Position numbers and translations under genes: made by a program | Shown here: piece after piece, positions 31,560-43,916 of the stretch | Layout: each line of letters begins with the position of its first letter | Position numbering within the stretch: position 1 is the first letter of the stretch | The notes under the pieces: generated by a model | Told to the model about the DNA's origin: nothing | Seen by the model: only the letters and a program-made list of their open reading frames with translations | The model's database searches: none | NCBI GenBank assembly: GCA_003427395.1 | Contig: BFEA01000524.1 | Coordinates: forward strand, 712,252-776,251 | Direction: 5' to 3' | Source: Chara braunii | Taxonomy: Eukaryota > Streptophyta > Charophyceae > Charales > Characeae | DNA: 64,000 bases

Positions 31560-33720
31560 CTGTGTTGGGAGCAAGGTTGTGAGTGATACGAGGGACATAC
31601 CTGATGCTTGACGTGTTCGGCATTGGCCGATATCTGCTCCTACTTCGGAGGGTTGTCGACGTCATCATTAGCATTGTAGACATAGGCTAGATAGGATCTG
31701 GCACTTGCAGTCTGGGCGCTGAGCGTCAGATAGGAAGAGCGACATTGGTTCTTTGTTGATGATGGTGGGACTTCTTCAGCATGGTCAATTATGAGCTCGT
31801 GCTATTTCTTATTTGGGTGAAACTAGCGTTACATTTCTGCTTTGGTTCGAGGCCAAGACTATCTTGCTTCATGTGCATGATGCTGCTTGTTTTCTGGGTT
31901 TCGCTATTGCTCATCTTCCCTGCTACAGTCCGACGAGGCAAGACACACAGACTACCGAGCACACAGACAGACTGGTTGGGCAGACAGATAGCAAACAAAC
32001 AGACACGGACGGACAGACAAGTAAACAGATGGACTAACAGACGTGAACAGACTGACTGGTAGACATAGACAAGCGAGCGCAGTTAGTCAGACAAGTGAAC
32101 ACAGTCAGTCAGACGACCCAACACAGTCGGACAAACGAACAAAACAGACGGGCAAACATGGTCAGACAAACGGACACAGAGACGGAAAGAGAATCGCATA
32201 CACACAAAGGATGAAACAGAGAGAAGGATACAGAGGAGAGAGAGATAGAAAGAAGGAGAACGCAAGATACGTACCTGGTCCACGAAGGAGGGCGGCTACG
32301 GTGTTGACGTCATGTACATAGATCTTTGAGTTCAAAGTCAGCACACATATGTGTAATCAGACTCGCTTTATTTTTCACTTACATGCATGCGAACAGATGG
32401 TGAGTAGACTGGCGTTGGGCGCCCACACCAAGCTCAGAGATATGGATGCAAAAACACAGTTCAAATACGAGCTCGTTTCAACTGGCTATGGGGCAACGAC
32501 ACAGATACATCCCACTCCCGAACTGTTTCCCTCGCAGTTCACATGCAAACACTCTTACTCTGGATCACCTTGAATACACACACACACACACAGACTCACA
32601 GTCACTCTGCACTCTACTGCTATAGCGGCGATGGGCGCCGTCTCTAACCTCTACTAACTTATACTAACTCCGCCTGCCCAGTTCGTCTCGGACGTACTGC
32701 AGACCACCTCGCACAAGCCGCTTGAGCAGCGCTTCCGCATGGCTTATGCAACAACTGAATGAATGGCTGAGTGCTACATCTTTATTTATACTTCTGTTGG
32801 CGCTGGTCTGCCTTCCTTCCTTCGGGCCCTGGGTGCACACAGACCCACACAGTACTTGCTGACTGTACAAAATGCGACTGGGACTGGTACCGCTAACTCT
32901 GCAAGGTAAGACTCACCACTTGGCCACTTACCTTTGACTGAGACGCAGATCTCTCCGAAGGGCCAGCTTCCAGAGCTTCCGGAATGTCGTGGGTTTGGCC
33001 TTTCGGAACTATAGCGGCTACGGTGTTGACGGTCATGTGCGTTGGTCTTCGAGAGTTGAGGTGAGCCTGTCGAGCGAACACAGTTGTAGGTAGGAAAGTC
33101 AGGTAGAGTAGTCTGGGCGCCGAGCGCCAGGTAGAAGATTCGACATTGGTTCTTCGTTGATGATGATGAGACTATTCCAGCAATGTTGCTTATGAGCTTA
33201 TGTTGTCTTCTTATTTGAGTGAAACTTGTATTGCAATTCTGCTTTTGGTTCAAGATCAAGACTATTTGATTTCATGTGTATGTTGCTGTTTGGTTTCTGG
33301 GATTCACTATTGCTCATTTTCCTTGCAACAGTCCGTGAATACAAAACACGCAGACAGCTGAACACAAAGACAGCCAGACAGACGGACATACACTTTGTCT
33401 GTGACAACGACTTGAAGGCTATGGCCGCCGGTGTCTTCCCCTTGGCCAGCTACGACCGACTATCTCCCTCAATGGCCCACTTCGACATCAGACCACCTCA
33501 CACAAGAGGTTGTAGCAACGCTTCCGCATGGCTTACACAACGAATGAACGAATGGTTGGGCGCTGCATCTTGATTTATACTTCTTTTGGTCGCTAGTCTT
33601 CTCCTCTCCGCCGGGTCCTTGGAGCACACAATCCCACATTGTACCTGTTGACTCGACAACGTGCGACCGGGACAGGGTACCATTGACCGGACTATATAGG
33701 ACTGCCCATTTGTCCACTTG
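31560..33720 (+). repeat. Repeat F, imperfect tandem duplication
   Basis: 31710-31935 aligns with 33110-33335 (GGGCGCTGAGCGTCAG / GGGCGCCGAGCGCCAG, CGACATTGGTTCTT-GTTGATGATG, ATTGCTCAT-TTCC). 32720-32870 aligns with 33500-33660 (CGCTTCCGCATGGCTTA). Between them is a CAGACA-rich degenerate tract (31960-32190). An earlier relative occurs at 31140-31350. No coding motif recognised. Confidence 0.65.
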
Positions 33721-34041
33721 CCTACGGACTGCATCCTAGGACTCACGAGGGGTATGTCCCTGATCTTAAGGAAGACCGTGTACCTAACCCATCGGTACTG
33801 CAGCAACTACGACCTTAACCTTTCGGACTACCTACAGTTACGACCACTAGGGCAGCCTTGACCCCTACACGACAGGTACACAGTTCAACACCTAACTCCT
33901 ACGCGGACCTACAACAACTGCAAAAGACACCTACGGTGCAGGTCATGGGATCAAACCTGCGAGGTACTATAGACATGTAATTGGGGTCTAGGGATCGAGC
34001 CCGGGGATCTGCATCAACTACTGCAAATGGTGAAATTTGTT

Positions 34042-34091
<50 letters not shown>

Positions 34092-34249
34092 TCTGCAATT
34101 TGACTCGCTTCCTTCTCACTTACATGCATGCGGACAGACTTCACTCCCTGCGATGATGATGATGAATACTTGATCTGTATTGCAACATTGATTGGTCTTA
34201 TCATTGATATTTTAGCCTTCCGCTGCGCTACCCTGTACTATATAGAAAG

Positions 34250-34610
34250 GTCGGTTCTTGTTCTGGTCTGCACCATTACGGTATGTGACATGCGCCATGT
34301 CACACAGATACGCAGTGACGCATACGTGGTGGCAGTCACAATGTGACATATACACAGGGTCACAACACACACAGACTTAGTGTCACATGTGTCGTGACAC
34401 TGATACACAGTGACACACAGACTTAGTGTCACATATGCTGTGACAGCGATACATAGGGACACACGCACAGACTTAGTGTCACATATATTGTGACGCAGAT
34501 ATGCAGTCACACAGTCTCATATAGACAGTGCGTGGTGATGCATAATGCACAATGACACACGCGAACACTATGACAGTTACACAAACATAATAAACACAGT
34601 GACACTAAGA
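34250..34610 (+). repeat. TGTGACA palindromic tandem repeat
   Basis: About 52-bp units containing ACAGACTTAGTGTCACATAT followed by TGTGACA (starts ~34372, 34425, 34477), each with a GTGTCACA/TGTGACA inverted pair, decaying on both sides. Confidence 0.7.
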
Positions 34611-34644
34611 CACAAGGGTTCGTCTAAGGGGAGGTAAACTGATA

Positions 34645-35997
34645 GGGTGGTAAGAGGAGCGAGACTCTTAGAAGCCTTCCTTACCATCATACTAACAACT
34701 TATCTCTGTAGTAATTAATAGGTTAGGGTGGTAAGAGGAGCGAGGCTCCTAGAAGCCTGTCTTACCACCATACTAACAGTTTATCTCTGTAGTAATTAAT
34801 AGCCTAGGGTGGTAAGAGGAGCGAGGCTCCTAGAAGTCTGCCTTACCACCATACTAACACCTTATCTCTGTAGTAATTAATAGGTTAGGGTAGTAAGAGG
34901 AGCGAGGCTCCTAGAAGCCTGCCTTACCACCATACTAACAGCTTATCTCTGTAGTAATTAATAGGCTAGGGTGGTAAGAGGAGCGAGNNNNNNNNNNNNN
35001 NNNNNNNNNNNNNNNNNNNNNNNNNNNNNNNNNNNNNNNNNNNNNNNNNNNNNNNNNNNNNNNNNNNNNNNNNNNNNNNNNNNNNNNNNNNNNNNNNNNN
35101 NNNNNNNNNNNNNNNNNNNNNNNNNNNNNNNNTAAGAGGAGCGAGGCTCCTAGAAGCCTGCCTTACCACCAAACTAACCATTTATGTCTGTAGTAATTAA
35201 TAGGCTAGGGTGGTAAGAGGAGCGAGGCTCTAAGAAGCCTACCTCATCGCCATATCTATATATATACTAGGTGATCGAGAGAAGCGAGGCTCTAAGAAGC
35301 CTGCCTCATCGCCATATCTATATGTATACTAGGCGATCGAGAGGAGCGAGGCTCTAAGAAGCCTGCCTCATCGCCATATCTATATGTATACTAGGCGATC
35401 GAGAGGAGCGAGGCTCTAGGAAGCCTGCCTCATCGCCATATCTATATATGTACTAGGCGATCGAGAGAACCGAGGCTCTAAGAAGCCTGCCTCACCGTCG
35501 TACTAGCTTATATACTAGGTGGTAAGAGGAGCGAGGCTTCGTGAAGCCTGCCTTACCACCGTACTATTATATACTAGGCGATAAGAGGAGCGAGACTTTA
35601 AGAAGTCTGCCTTATCGTCATATTAACTTATTTATATACTAGGCGATAAGAGGAGCGAGACTCTAAGAAGCCTGCCTTATCGTCATATTAACTTATATAT
35701 ATACTAGGCGATAAGAGGAGGGAGGCTCTAAGAAGTCTGCCTTATCGCCATATTAACAATATATACTAGGCGATAAGAGGAGCGAGGCTCTAAGAAGTAT
35801 GCCTTATTGCCATATTAACACATATACTAGGTGGTAAGAGGAGCGAGGCTCCGGGAAGCCTGCCTTACCACCGTAATAATATATATTCTAGGCGATAAGA
35901 GAAGAGAGGCTCTAAGAAGCCTGCCTTATCGCCATATTAACAATATATACTAGGTGATAAGAGGAGCGAGACTCTAAGAAGCCTGCCTTATCACCAT
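34645..35997 (+). repeat. Hairpin satellite with compensatory stem changes
   Basis: At least seven 81-bp units (starts 34645, 34726, 34807, 34888, 34969, gap, 35208) then twelve ~62-bp units (35270 to 35953). Every unit has the core GAGGAGCGAGGCTC, then AGAAGCCTGCC, between paired arms. Arm pairs: GGTGGTAAG/CTTACCACC, GGCGATAAG/CTTATCGCC, GGTGATAAG/CTTATCACC, GGCGATCGAG/CTCATCGCC. The core folds as AGGAGC-GAG-GCTCCT, or alternatively AGGCTTC/GAAGCCT. The spacer differs between the two unit types (TAGTAATTAATAG versus TATATACTA). Confidence 0.9.
34988..35132. other. Assembly gap (145 N) inside satellite
   Basis: Undetermined bases within the 81-bp array. The true copy number is probably unresolved. 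Confidence 1.
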
Positions 35998-37360
35998 CCG
36001 ACCTGATCTAATGCAAGACAAATAGATAGGAGGAGCAAGGCCCTCGACGCTTGCCCTGTCACAAACAGACGTCAGTGAAAGGGGTGGGTAGATACCAAAT
36101 AGTCTATCAGACTATTACTAATTTTCACGATAGACAGGGAACGGTGAAAGCCCTGAAAAAAAATTGATTCATTATTAACAGACCACTTTCTGATTCTACA
36201 GAGGTGGAGGTAGAAGGAATGTGACCCCGTGTGACATATCTTGCTACCTTAACCTACTGATTGATGTCAATCTTATGATTCCACTCCATATAAGATGGAT
36301 GAAACTTTGTCTATGTATGTCTGAATGAGAAAATTGGCGATGTTAGCGCTATACTTCTTTTCCTTCAGACGACTATCCCTAGAAGCTGATATGATAAGAG
36401 GTTAGAGAGGTTGCCTATGGAGAATTATATCGATGTACTATTATTCCGACTAAAATGAAGTTCACTATAATGGACTCAGATGGGGTCATGTCGATGGTGA
36501 AGAGGTGTTGAGACATTGTTGACCTGTGTGTGATTGCAGGTCATCATGATGAAGGAGACTCATTAGGAGTCTACACAAGAGTACATGTTGTTGCCTTATG
36601 GTAACAGGTTGGTTACCCAACTCAACCCTCACTCACCCTCGACACCCACACTTTGCATCAACCTTTGCACTAAATGGCATTTCCGTTTCAGGCCATTTGT
36701 CTAAAGGGTCTGTGTTTGGTCAAAGGAGGTCCTTGAATGGCTAAGTCGAAAGGGGAATGTCGGGTTAAAAGGATTGGAAGCGTAAGTGTGGTGTGTGCGA
36801 AAGTGAATGAATGGTTGACTCTGCTAGAATTGTGTAATGTGATTGACTCTGTCTGCAGGTCAGTAATACGATCAGCCACATGCTATTCACGGCAACACAC
36901 TGAGAAACTTATGTTATCCTGGACCTTGATCCAGACATCTCGTCAGTGCGCGATTGGTTTGAGTACCCAGCCTTGCGCCTCTTCCCTGATTGTTATGAAA
37001 ATTAGGACTATTGTTAAGGCGACAAGCCTTATTCATTTCATGATCATTTCTTTTGTACATGCTTGAGAGGTAAAATACCTATGTTTTCCTTGAGGAATTC
37101 TGACTGTTTATGTAAATGTGTTATGTGTATGTGACATCTCCTCGCCTAATTACTTGAGCCTTATCTCACTTCACATGTATGTATGCTATGGTTGAAAGAT
37201 TTTCATAAAGAGATACGATGTGGGTATATGTTTATACACGTAACCCCTAATGATTCAAGAGTTACGGGGATCGTGCTTCAGGAAAGGGATAGTTTATGAG
37301 TCATACATATTAAAACAATTTATAGGTTAAAGCGTAGTATGCGAGAACGTTCGTCAGTCA
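35998..37360. other. Unassigned AT-rich sequence
   Basis: No supported gene. Isolated small hairpins such as GGTAAC-AGGTTG-GTTACC (36599-36616) and AGACTC-ATTA-GGAGTCT (~36557). Confidence 0.4.
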
Positions 37361-37766
37361 AGTCAACCTGATTTGAAAGTCGGTCCGGGAGATTAACGCC
37401 CCGACGCGCGACGCGTATACGGGTCAGTCTTAGGCGTTCAACCACGCGTATGCCTATGCTACGGCGATCGAGCAAACACCCTCGGCTGACTTACCTCTGC
37501 GATTGCAAGTAAAAGCCTTCGCACGTGAGTCAGTAGCTCAGCAGGGATACGCCCACCTAAGGGATGGTGATAGCTCCGGCAGGTGGAGGTGAGTTGTACC
37601 TCGCGCAATCTCTAACCTATCGTAGGGATCCGCGAGAGGTATAGCCCGCGCGCACAGTCGGAGTGGTCTCTGGCTGAAGCTCTATTAAAACTCTTGCGTG
37701 ATACGACCGTGAGGTTCAACACCAAAAACTACTTTACGTCTGGGTGTGGGACCGCTGCGCGCGACA
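37361..37766 (+). repeat. TR module, copy 3a
   Basis: Contains CCTCGGCTGACTTACCTCTG, GTCAGTAGCTCAGCAGGGAT and GGAGGTGAGTTGTACCTCGC, ending GCGCGACA. Its first half resembles copy 4 (53470-53630). Confidence 0.65.
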
Positions 37767-37770
37767 GCGT

Positions 37771-38178
37771 GGTGAGTGATGTGTGTCCTAGTCGGCCGAC
37801 GAGGAGTCGCGCTTGGGACTTCAGCCCCCAAATGCGTCGGTTCACGTGCGGGTCCAATAGAGGCGTAAGACCACGTGTACCCGCTATGCTACAGCGTAGG
37901 AGAAACGTCATAGGTTGGCTCACCTCTGCGATTGCAACTGATTAACTTTTGTATTGTAGACTCGTAACTCGACGGGGATACGCCCACCGAAGGGAGTGAC
38001 AGCTCCCCCAGATGGAGGTAAGTTGTACCTCGCATAGGTCCTACCCTTCCGTAGAGGCTCGCGAGAGGTATGGTTGGCGCACTCGGTTGGAGCGACTACG
38101 AAAGCTCCATTTACATAGCGATCAAATCCTAGGTGGCGTGGCTGGGAGGGTCCTCATGCGGGACCGATGTGCTCGACA
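37771..38178 (+). repeat. TR module, copy 3b (head-to-tail with 3a)
   Basis: GGTGAGTGATGTGTGTCCTA, ATGCGTCGGTTCACGTGCGG, GGGAG-TGACAG-CTCCC, GGAGGTAAGTTGTACCTCGC, end GTGCTCGACA. It lies five bases after copy 3a with no A or B body between them, so this is a TR-TR tandem. Confidence 0.75.
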
Positions 38179-41100
38179 GGTGGCACCAATGTCGGGGATG
38201 ACAGTTGTCTACCGTTGTCCCTAGTGGAACGACATTCGGGTTTGGTAATGTGAAAACTGGGCAAAATGAAAAATTTCTTTAGACCTATATGGTTGACTAC
38301 ATGATACATTGAGTATCAATTGAAGATGTCTTAAGACTGCGAGGTCCTTAGAGATCGAGCCTAGGTTAGAGGTAGGCTGATGATCTAGGCAAATCGACAA
38401 TTTTTGTTTTATATATCATATTGATGTATTAAAGATAAAATGGTTAATTGTTGATGGTATTGGATAAAGAAATGAGGGTTGATTGTGTGAGTTGGTTTTG
38501 GTTGATGTAATAAGGGTGGTTCGAAAGCGATAAGCGTTCTGACTATGCGCTTACGTACCTTAGCTCGTGTGATGGTAGTTGGAGTTGGTAAACCTTTTGA
38601 CCCTGATAGTTGACGGGTTGGATGATGCTTTGCATATTTGATATGGCTAAGGTGGAATGAGGCGGCATCAATATGGCTAATGATCAATGTGAGAGTTAGC
38701 CCTATGGGGTATCTATTAGGGTCATACGAGTTATCTGAGTTGTCATGACAACAACGTAGTACGTTTGCCTTAGATTGTGTATGAGGACAAGTAAGAGAGT
38801 CTTCCCCTTGCCAAGAATGAAAAGCATGGATCCTCTCGAAGGTATTATGTTAGACATCATCGAGGCAGTTCAAGGAGAGTTAGGCTAAGGAGGCCAAAAC
38901 CCTTTTATGAGCATGGATTGAGATCCATGAGTCCGGGTTTTAAGCAGTTGACCGAATTATATATCCATGGAAGAGTGAGGTCTGCCTCGCACGAGGTGTT
39001 TGAACTAGGTGTATAAGGCAACATGTAGATGCAGTGAACACTGTGTTATGACCTCAATAGAAAAGACTACGTGACGTAGTAAATCTACATGACACCTTCT
39101 CTGCAAAAGGATATTTCTTATCTTAGGAGCAGTTGGAGTGACAGTGAAGGGACTAACGCTTAGACCATCCTGCGTACTTCGATGGGGAAATGACATGTAG
39201 GTTGTGTTTGACCTTCGCTTGAACCTTTCCAGGTCTGAACCATCCATTTGAATCTATGGAGTTGGAGCTAAGAACTTGAGACTTTTTCTGAGGGCATTTT
39301 TCTTGAATTATATGTAGAACTCATCCATGTATGTCAGATCTTATTTTGAGAAAGCATGTGTAGTGTCTATTTATGTGAGGCTATGTGTTTAATGTTATTT
39401 TATCTAGTGGTTATCCTTTTAATTCACATGGGTTAATTACATAAGGTACCTATTTGAATTTATCAGTTTGTAATGACTTATATGAGTCTCTCAAGTCCAA
39501 TTATCGACTTATGGGTGCCTATTAAGGTTGTGTATGTGGATTGCTCCTCAAAAAGAGGTAGAAGCATTGCTCATAATCCACGTCTGATGCGGATTCAGAG
39601 GTGAATGGAGTGACTGACTCCTTGGGATAAGATATTTTCTCATAGTGTGGTCGATGTGCGAAGGTTTAGCCCAAGGAATGGTGCAATCCTATGTTATTAT
39701 TTCCCTGAGAGATGGTTTTGGAGTAAGTTATAATTTTGTCTTGTAAGTAGTAGTGAGACCCACGTCGGAACTATGTTCCTGGTCCATAGTCGGGTGTTGT
39801 TATCTAATCCTCTGTGATAAAATGACTACACTGCCACTGAATTGGAGGAAAGTGTCTGAGTCGTGTTAGACCATGGTCTGTGAGGGAAACAACTACTGCA
39901 TGCCACAGAGAGGTAGGGGGTGAATCCCCAACTATTTTTGTGTTAAGTGGGTTCATCACCACAGGACGGGACAGTTCAATCCGAAGCGTGTATGGTGCGG
40001 TTGTTTACTTTGTCGGCAAGGATCTGCAAGGAGCAAGTGCTAGAATCGGAGGGAGAAGCAGTGAGGCTTGATCCTTCAGCGGGGCTCAAGGATTTGAGAT
40101 GTTATCCATTCTAACGGGGATTGCACTGCCTTTCGACACAGTATACTTCTGTCAAAGTTGGAGAGTAAAATATGGTACTCTCGCTATTACTATATCTGAG
40201 AGTTCTTATTGTTGGTGACCTCATATTTGATCATGACGTATCTATCATATGATATACCTGTTGATATAAGCTTATCATTGTGAGGTATTTGTATATGCTT
40301 CTGGTTAATTGACTAGCTTATGTATGATGCATTTAATTTTTATGAGCATTGTTGATGCCAATTACTAAGGTAATATATCATTTTTCATGAGTAATTATTA
40401 TAGTGAGATTTTGATATTTGTGAACGTACCATTATCATGATATATTACCATTATTATTATTTCTAAGTTGGGTGGTCGTAAACATTAGAAGAGATGAATT
40501 TTAGTAAAAGACGACTTGAAGCTAAGGCTTGAAGAGTATAGATTGTAAAAGGAGATTGTCAACATGACCGAAGACGTATGCTAGACGTTTTTCTGTGATG
40601 GGAAGAACCCAGACAGAGCGAAAGGCAACTCAGGATGCCTTATGCTAAGGAAGACCCCAATACTGCCTTGCCAGTAAACTAAGAAGATGAACTTGAAATA
40701 TCTTTGCCGATGCGAGTCAAGGAAGGAGAATGTATCTCTTCCTGGTGAGACGTATTGATAGATATGGGTATCTTCACTTGGGTCGAGCCTGGGTTTGATG
40801 ATGATCGGGATTGTGAGATCGTGAGGGTGACCCTATGCGCATCTTCCTCATTTTGGGTAAAGCATGGAGTCGAGTTGGCGCTTGGGCATGGAAGCCTACT
40901 CGCGAGACCTTTAAGGATAGTCGAGGAAACTGCCACCAAGTGGGCAAGAAGAAGAATTCATGAAGGAGAGGAGCAGGTAGTGACCCATATAGAGGTTAAG
41001 CGTGTTAAAGAGTTTCTTCTTCCTTTAACCCCGTTACGAGTCATCCTGCCCCCGAGTTCTTCATAGAGAAGTGTTATGGGGACAAGTGAGGATAGAGGAC

Positions 41101-41600
41101 GCAACAAAAGTCACTTTGAGCACGCTAGAATCGGGGTATGGGCGTTATACGTGCGAAATGATATATAGTTTGTACCTACACCTAAGGTTCTTACCCTTTA
41201 GTCGAAGGCTTAGGAACATGGTCAATGTGGTTGACGCATATGATAGTTCTCATAACCCAGATGAAAGAGTTAAAGATTGGGACGAGGTTCAGGCAACAGT
41301 GTGTCGATAGAGGGTGCTCTCATGTTTTTCAAGTGCGTCTTTCCAAAAACTTGTCTATGATCATCTTACTATCGAGTGCGAATATGATGATGAATAGCAC
41401 TTACAGCAACCCCTACTGTCAGTCTATAGCTGGTTTTTCAAGTTTTGCCAATATAGGGTATATATTGCTCATTGTACCCTTAAAAGTTAGAACAAGGGTA
41501 ACTAAAATGTAAGGTCTTGTCATGTGAGCGATAAAAGAGTTAATGCGATTTGAGTGTTGGCAATATTAATTTTTCTTTATCTTATTTAAGTTTTTTTTTG
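38179..41600. other. Unassigned AT-rich sequence
   Basis: I recognise no gene. Short frames (for example near 40755-41066) lack motifs and codon structure. CATGGAT-TGAG-ATCCATG is a small hairpin near 38911-38929. It may be decayed transposon sequence. Confidence 0.4.
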
Positions 41601-41883
41601 AGGCAATCTGATGCTACATTGCCTGCTATGCGTATCAGGCCGGCATCAGCATCATGGCTGAAGAAAGTGGTTTTGCCAAGATCCTGCTTTCAAGGAGTTT
41701 ATGCCTCACAAAGGTGTTGTTGTGCGAGTCGGTACACGACTCCATGGCCTCAGATCTCCGAACGTCCTTATAATATAGTTGAGAAGAGAAGAGCAAGGAG
41801 GGGTAATAGGGAATATCGGCGCTGGCCTAAGCCAGCCACACATGCAGCAGGGTTTGGCGGGGGGCGAATTTAGCCTGCGTGGC

Positions 41884-41944
41884 CGTGGGGGTTTTCTCTG
41901 CCAGGAGGCGTTAGCACCCAACCACAGAGAAAGCCCCCAGGGTC
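41884..41944. repeat. Imperfect 22-bp inverted repeat
   Basis: GTGGCCGTGGGGGTTTTCTC is complementary, apart from about three mismatches, to the stretch ending AGAGAAAGCCCCCAGGGTCAC ~24 nt downstream. Confidence 0.55.
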
Positions 41945-42690
41945 ACGGCAGGGCGCTATGCCTGGTGTCAAACCCCTCACTCCCCCCAAGAATCAACACA
42001 TAGCTTGTTTTAAGTCGATCATTGTTACACACTTCATCCTACAGGGCCGTCGTTCAGACAAGACCCCTTACATTGATAACCCTAGTTCATTGCTACAAAA
42101 CCCTTCTCTCCTTCAATTGTAGTATGACCACCTGGTCAATGTCACAATATCACTCTAGTCCCCTACGTTTGAAATGTATATCACCCAGTTTTGTAGACCC
42201 ATAAATTGTAATGGTTGTACTCAATCTAGAACGCAAAACATACAAATAACCATCCATCTTATATTACCCCATCTCCTAACCCCCTGATTCTAACAGAACG
42301 ACTCATTGCACCCTACCGACGGTACAAATGCACCCAACCAATTATAGCCAAATTTACAAAAGCAACCATACATCCTATATGTCTTATTATCTAATGGCAT
42401 ATCACCTATATTAGTCCTGTTGCACAATATTTAATTATGCGAGAGGGGGTAAGGGTCATGAAACCTCCATGTCCACGTACCTGGCTGCTCCCCAAGGGTT
42501 ACCAATCTCGAATATGGTATCCAAATTTTTTTAACAAGTGGTCATGCCGACGACTTTTTCCTTTTGATATTAGCCGCAATGGCGGGTTTGAGATTGACCA
42601 GTATCAGAGCTCAAAGGGCGAGAAATGAAGGGGGGCGCCGTTGAAACAACAATGTTGTTCGCAATGCCCAAACGACTCCTAAAAAGGCAG
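41945..42690. other. Unassigned, C/A-rich on the plus strand
   Basis: No gene recognised. It lies downstream (minus-strand sense) of the LINE relic and may include its degraded 3' end. Confidence 0.35.
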
Positions 42691-42692
42691 CT

Positions 42693-43319
42693 TTAATCAT
42701 ATCTATGGCATAAGCTCTGCATTCGCGAATGGAGACAACCACAAAATTCGGCCCCATTAAAATGAGTTTCTCGTTGAGGGGCGGTCATATCAGCAATGTC
42801 TCCTCGGACCTCTTGCTTCCACCAGGACCAAAACTGCTGTTGAGGGGGACATCGCAACCAAATGTGCGGCAAATCTTTCACTTTCGCTCCACAATGCAAA
42901 CACGACCGATCAGGAAAGGAGGAGCGTCTTGCCACCCACTTCCTCGTCGGGAGGGCTAGATGAGCATTGAGCCAAAGGAGGCCTGCATGTTTTTGGTTTG
43001 GCAGCTGCCGAAAGCGCGTATTCATAGCTTTCCATGATCGAGGTGTCCATAATTTGCCGACATCCTCCTGAAGCCATCCCTTCCTATTCCGCCGATGGTT
43101 AAGCTCTTGATCAGTGTGGTAAGGCATAAAAAGTGATCTGTATATGACTTTAGTGTGGACCAGATGCAGAGGTAGAGACTTCCTCTGAAGACCGTGTGCT
43201 TCCCAAGTCCACATGGCTGGGTCTACTGCCAGCTGCGACGGTTGAAGTTCATGTCGGAATAGCCTGTGAACATTTTTGGAAGAATTCGATCTATCGGTGA
43301 TAACCGTGAACGGTCGCAC
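42693..43319 (-). pseudogene. Non-LTR retrotransposon (LINE) ORF2 C-terminal fragment
   Basis: A 208-codon minus-strand frame. Residues ~120-165 read HLALPTRKWVARRSSFPDRS, then CLHCGAKVKDLPHIWLRC, a CX2CX8HX4C zinc-binding motif typical of the region downstream of LINE reverse transcriptases (the 'zinc-binding in reverse transcriptase' family), followed by PPQQQFWSWW. No RT catalytic motif remains. Upstream codons (to ~43411) continue in a different frame. It is a 5'-truncated, decayed LINE, inactive. Confidence 0.75.
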
Positions 43320-43916
43320 TTGATCAGTAGATAGTCAGCCGTCTCTGGAGGGAGCTCGTTTGAGCGGTGGTCCGATGGGGGCGGTGCATGAAGCACTCTC
43401 CCAGGCCTCAACCACGACCCAAATGTACAACCATATCAACCTAGACGGGAAACATGTCTCATCTCTTCTCCTCTCAATGACATGCCCATATATTTTTATG
43501 ACTTAAAGAGGTCTCTACATCTTCTCAATTACACTAATGGAATAAATTTCTATCACTTGAACAATATCCTTAAGGCCACTCGTTGATCTACCTGCTCGTG
43601 ACATTCTAATATTACGAGTTGGGATAGTCCCTGTCTGCAACCCGTGTTACCTTACCGGACCATTATTGCAAAACCCTCTTGTCCTCTGTATTATTTACGA
43701 CAACTATATAACTGGGGTTTCTTGCTTATGCATAGGACCTATCCAAATCTTCAGGTCCTTCTCATACAAATCCCTTTTCCGCCTCAATCACAATCAAGAG
43801 GCAACGCTCAAAGCTTCAGCTCGTCGCAAAAACCTCTTTCTGCGTCTCCCCAGGTATGGTCGGATCAATTTACTTCTCAACCATGTTGAAGAAATCCCCT
43901 TCAATATCAGTACTTA
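43320..43916. other. Unassigned stretch between the LINE and gag relics
   Basis: Minus-strand frames near 43223-43411 may be a shifted part of the LINE. The remainder has no recognisable motif. Confidence 0.35.

Noticed and set aside
34645-35997. CRISPR-like array
   Set aside because: Repeats are adjacent with AT-rich, near-identical spacers and lie in a eukaryotic context. It is a satellite.
40755-41066. 103-codon plus-strand frame
   Set aside because: No recognisable motif or continuation, and neighbouring frames do not extend it. Most likely chance or decayed repeat.
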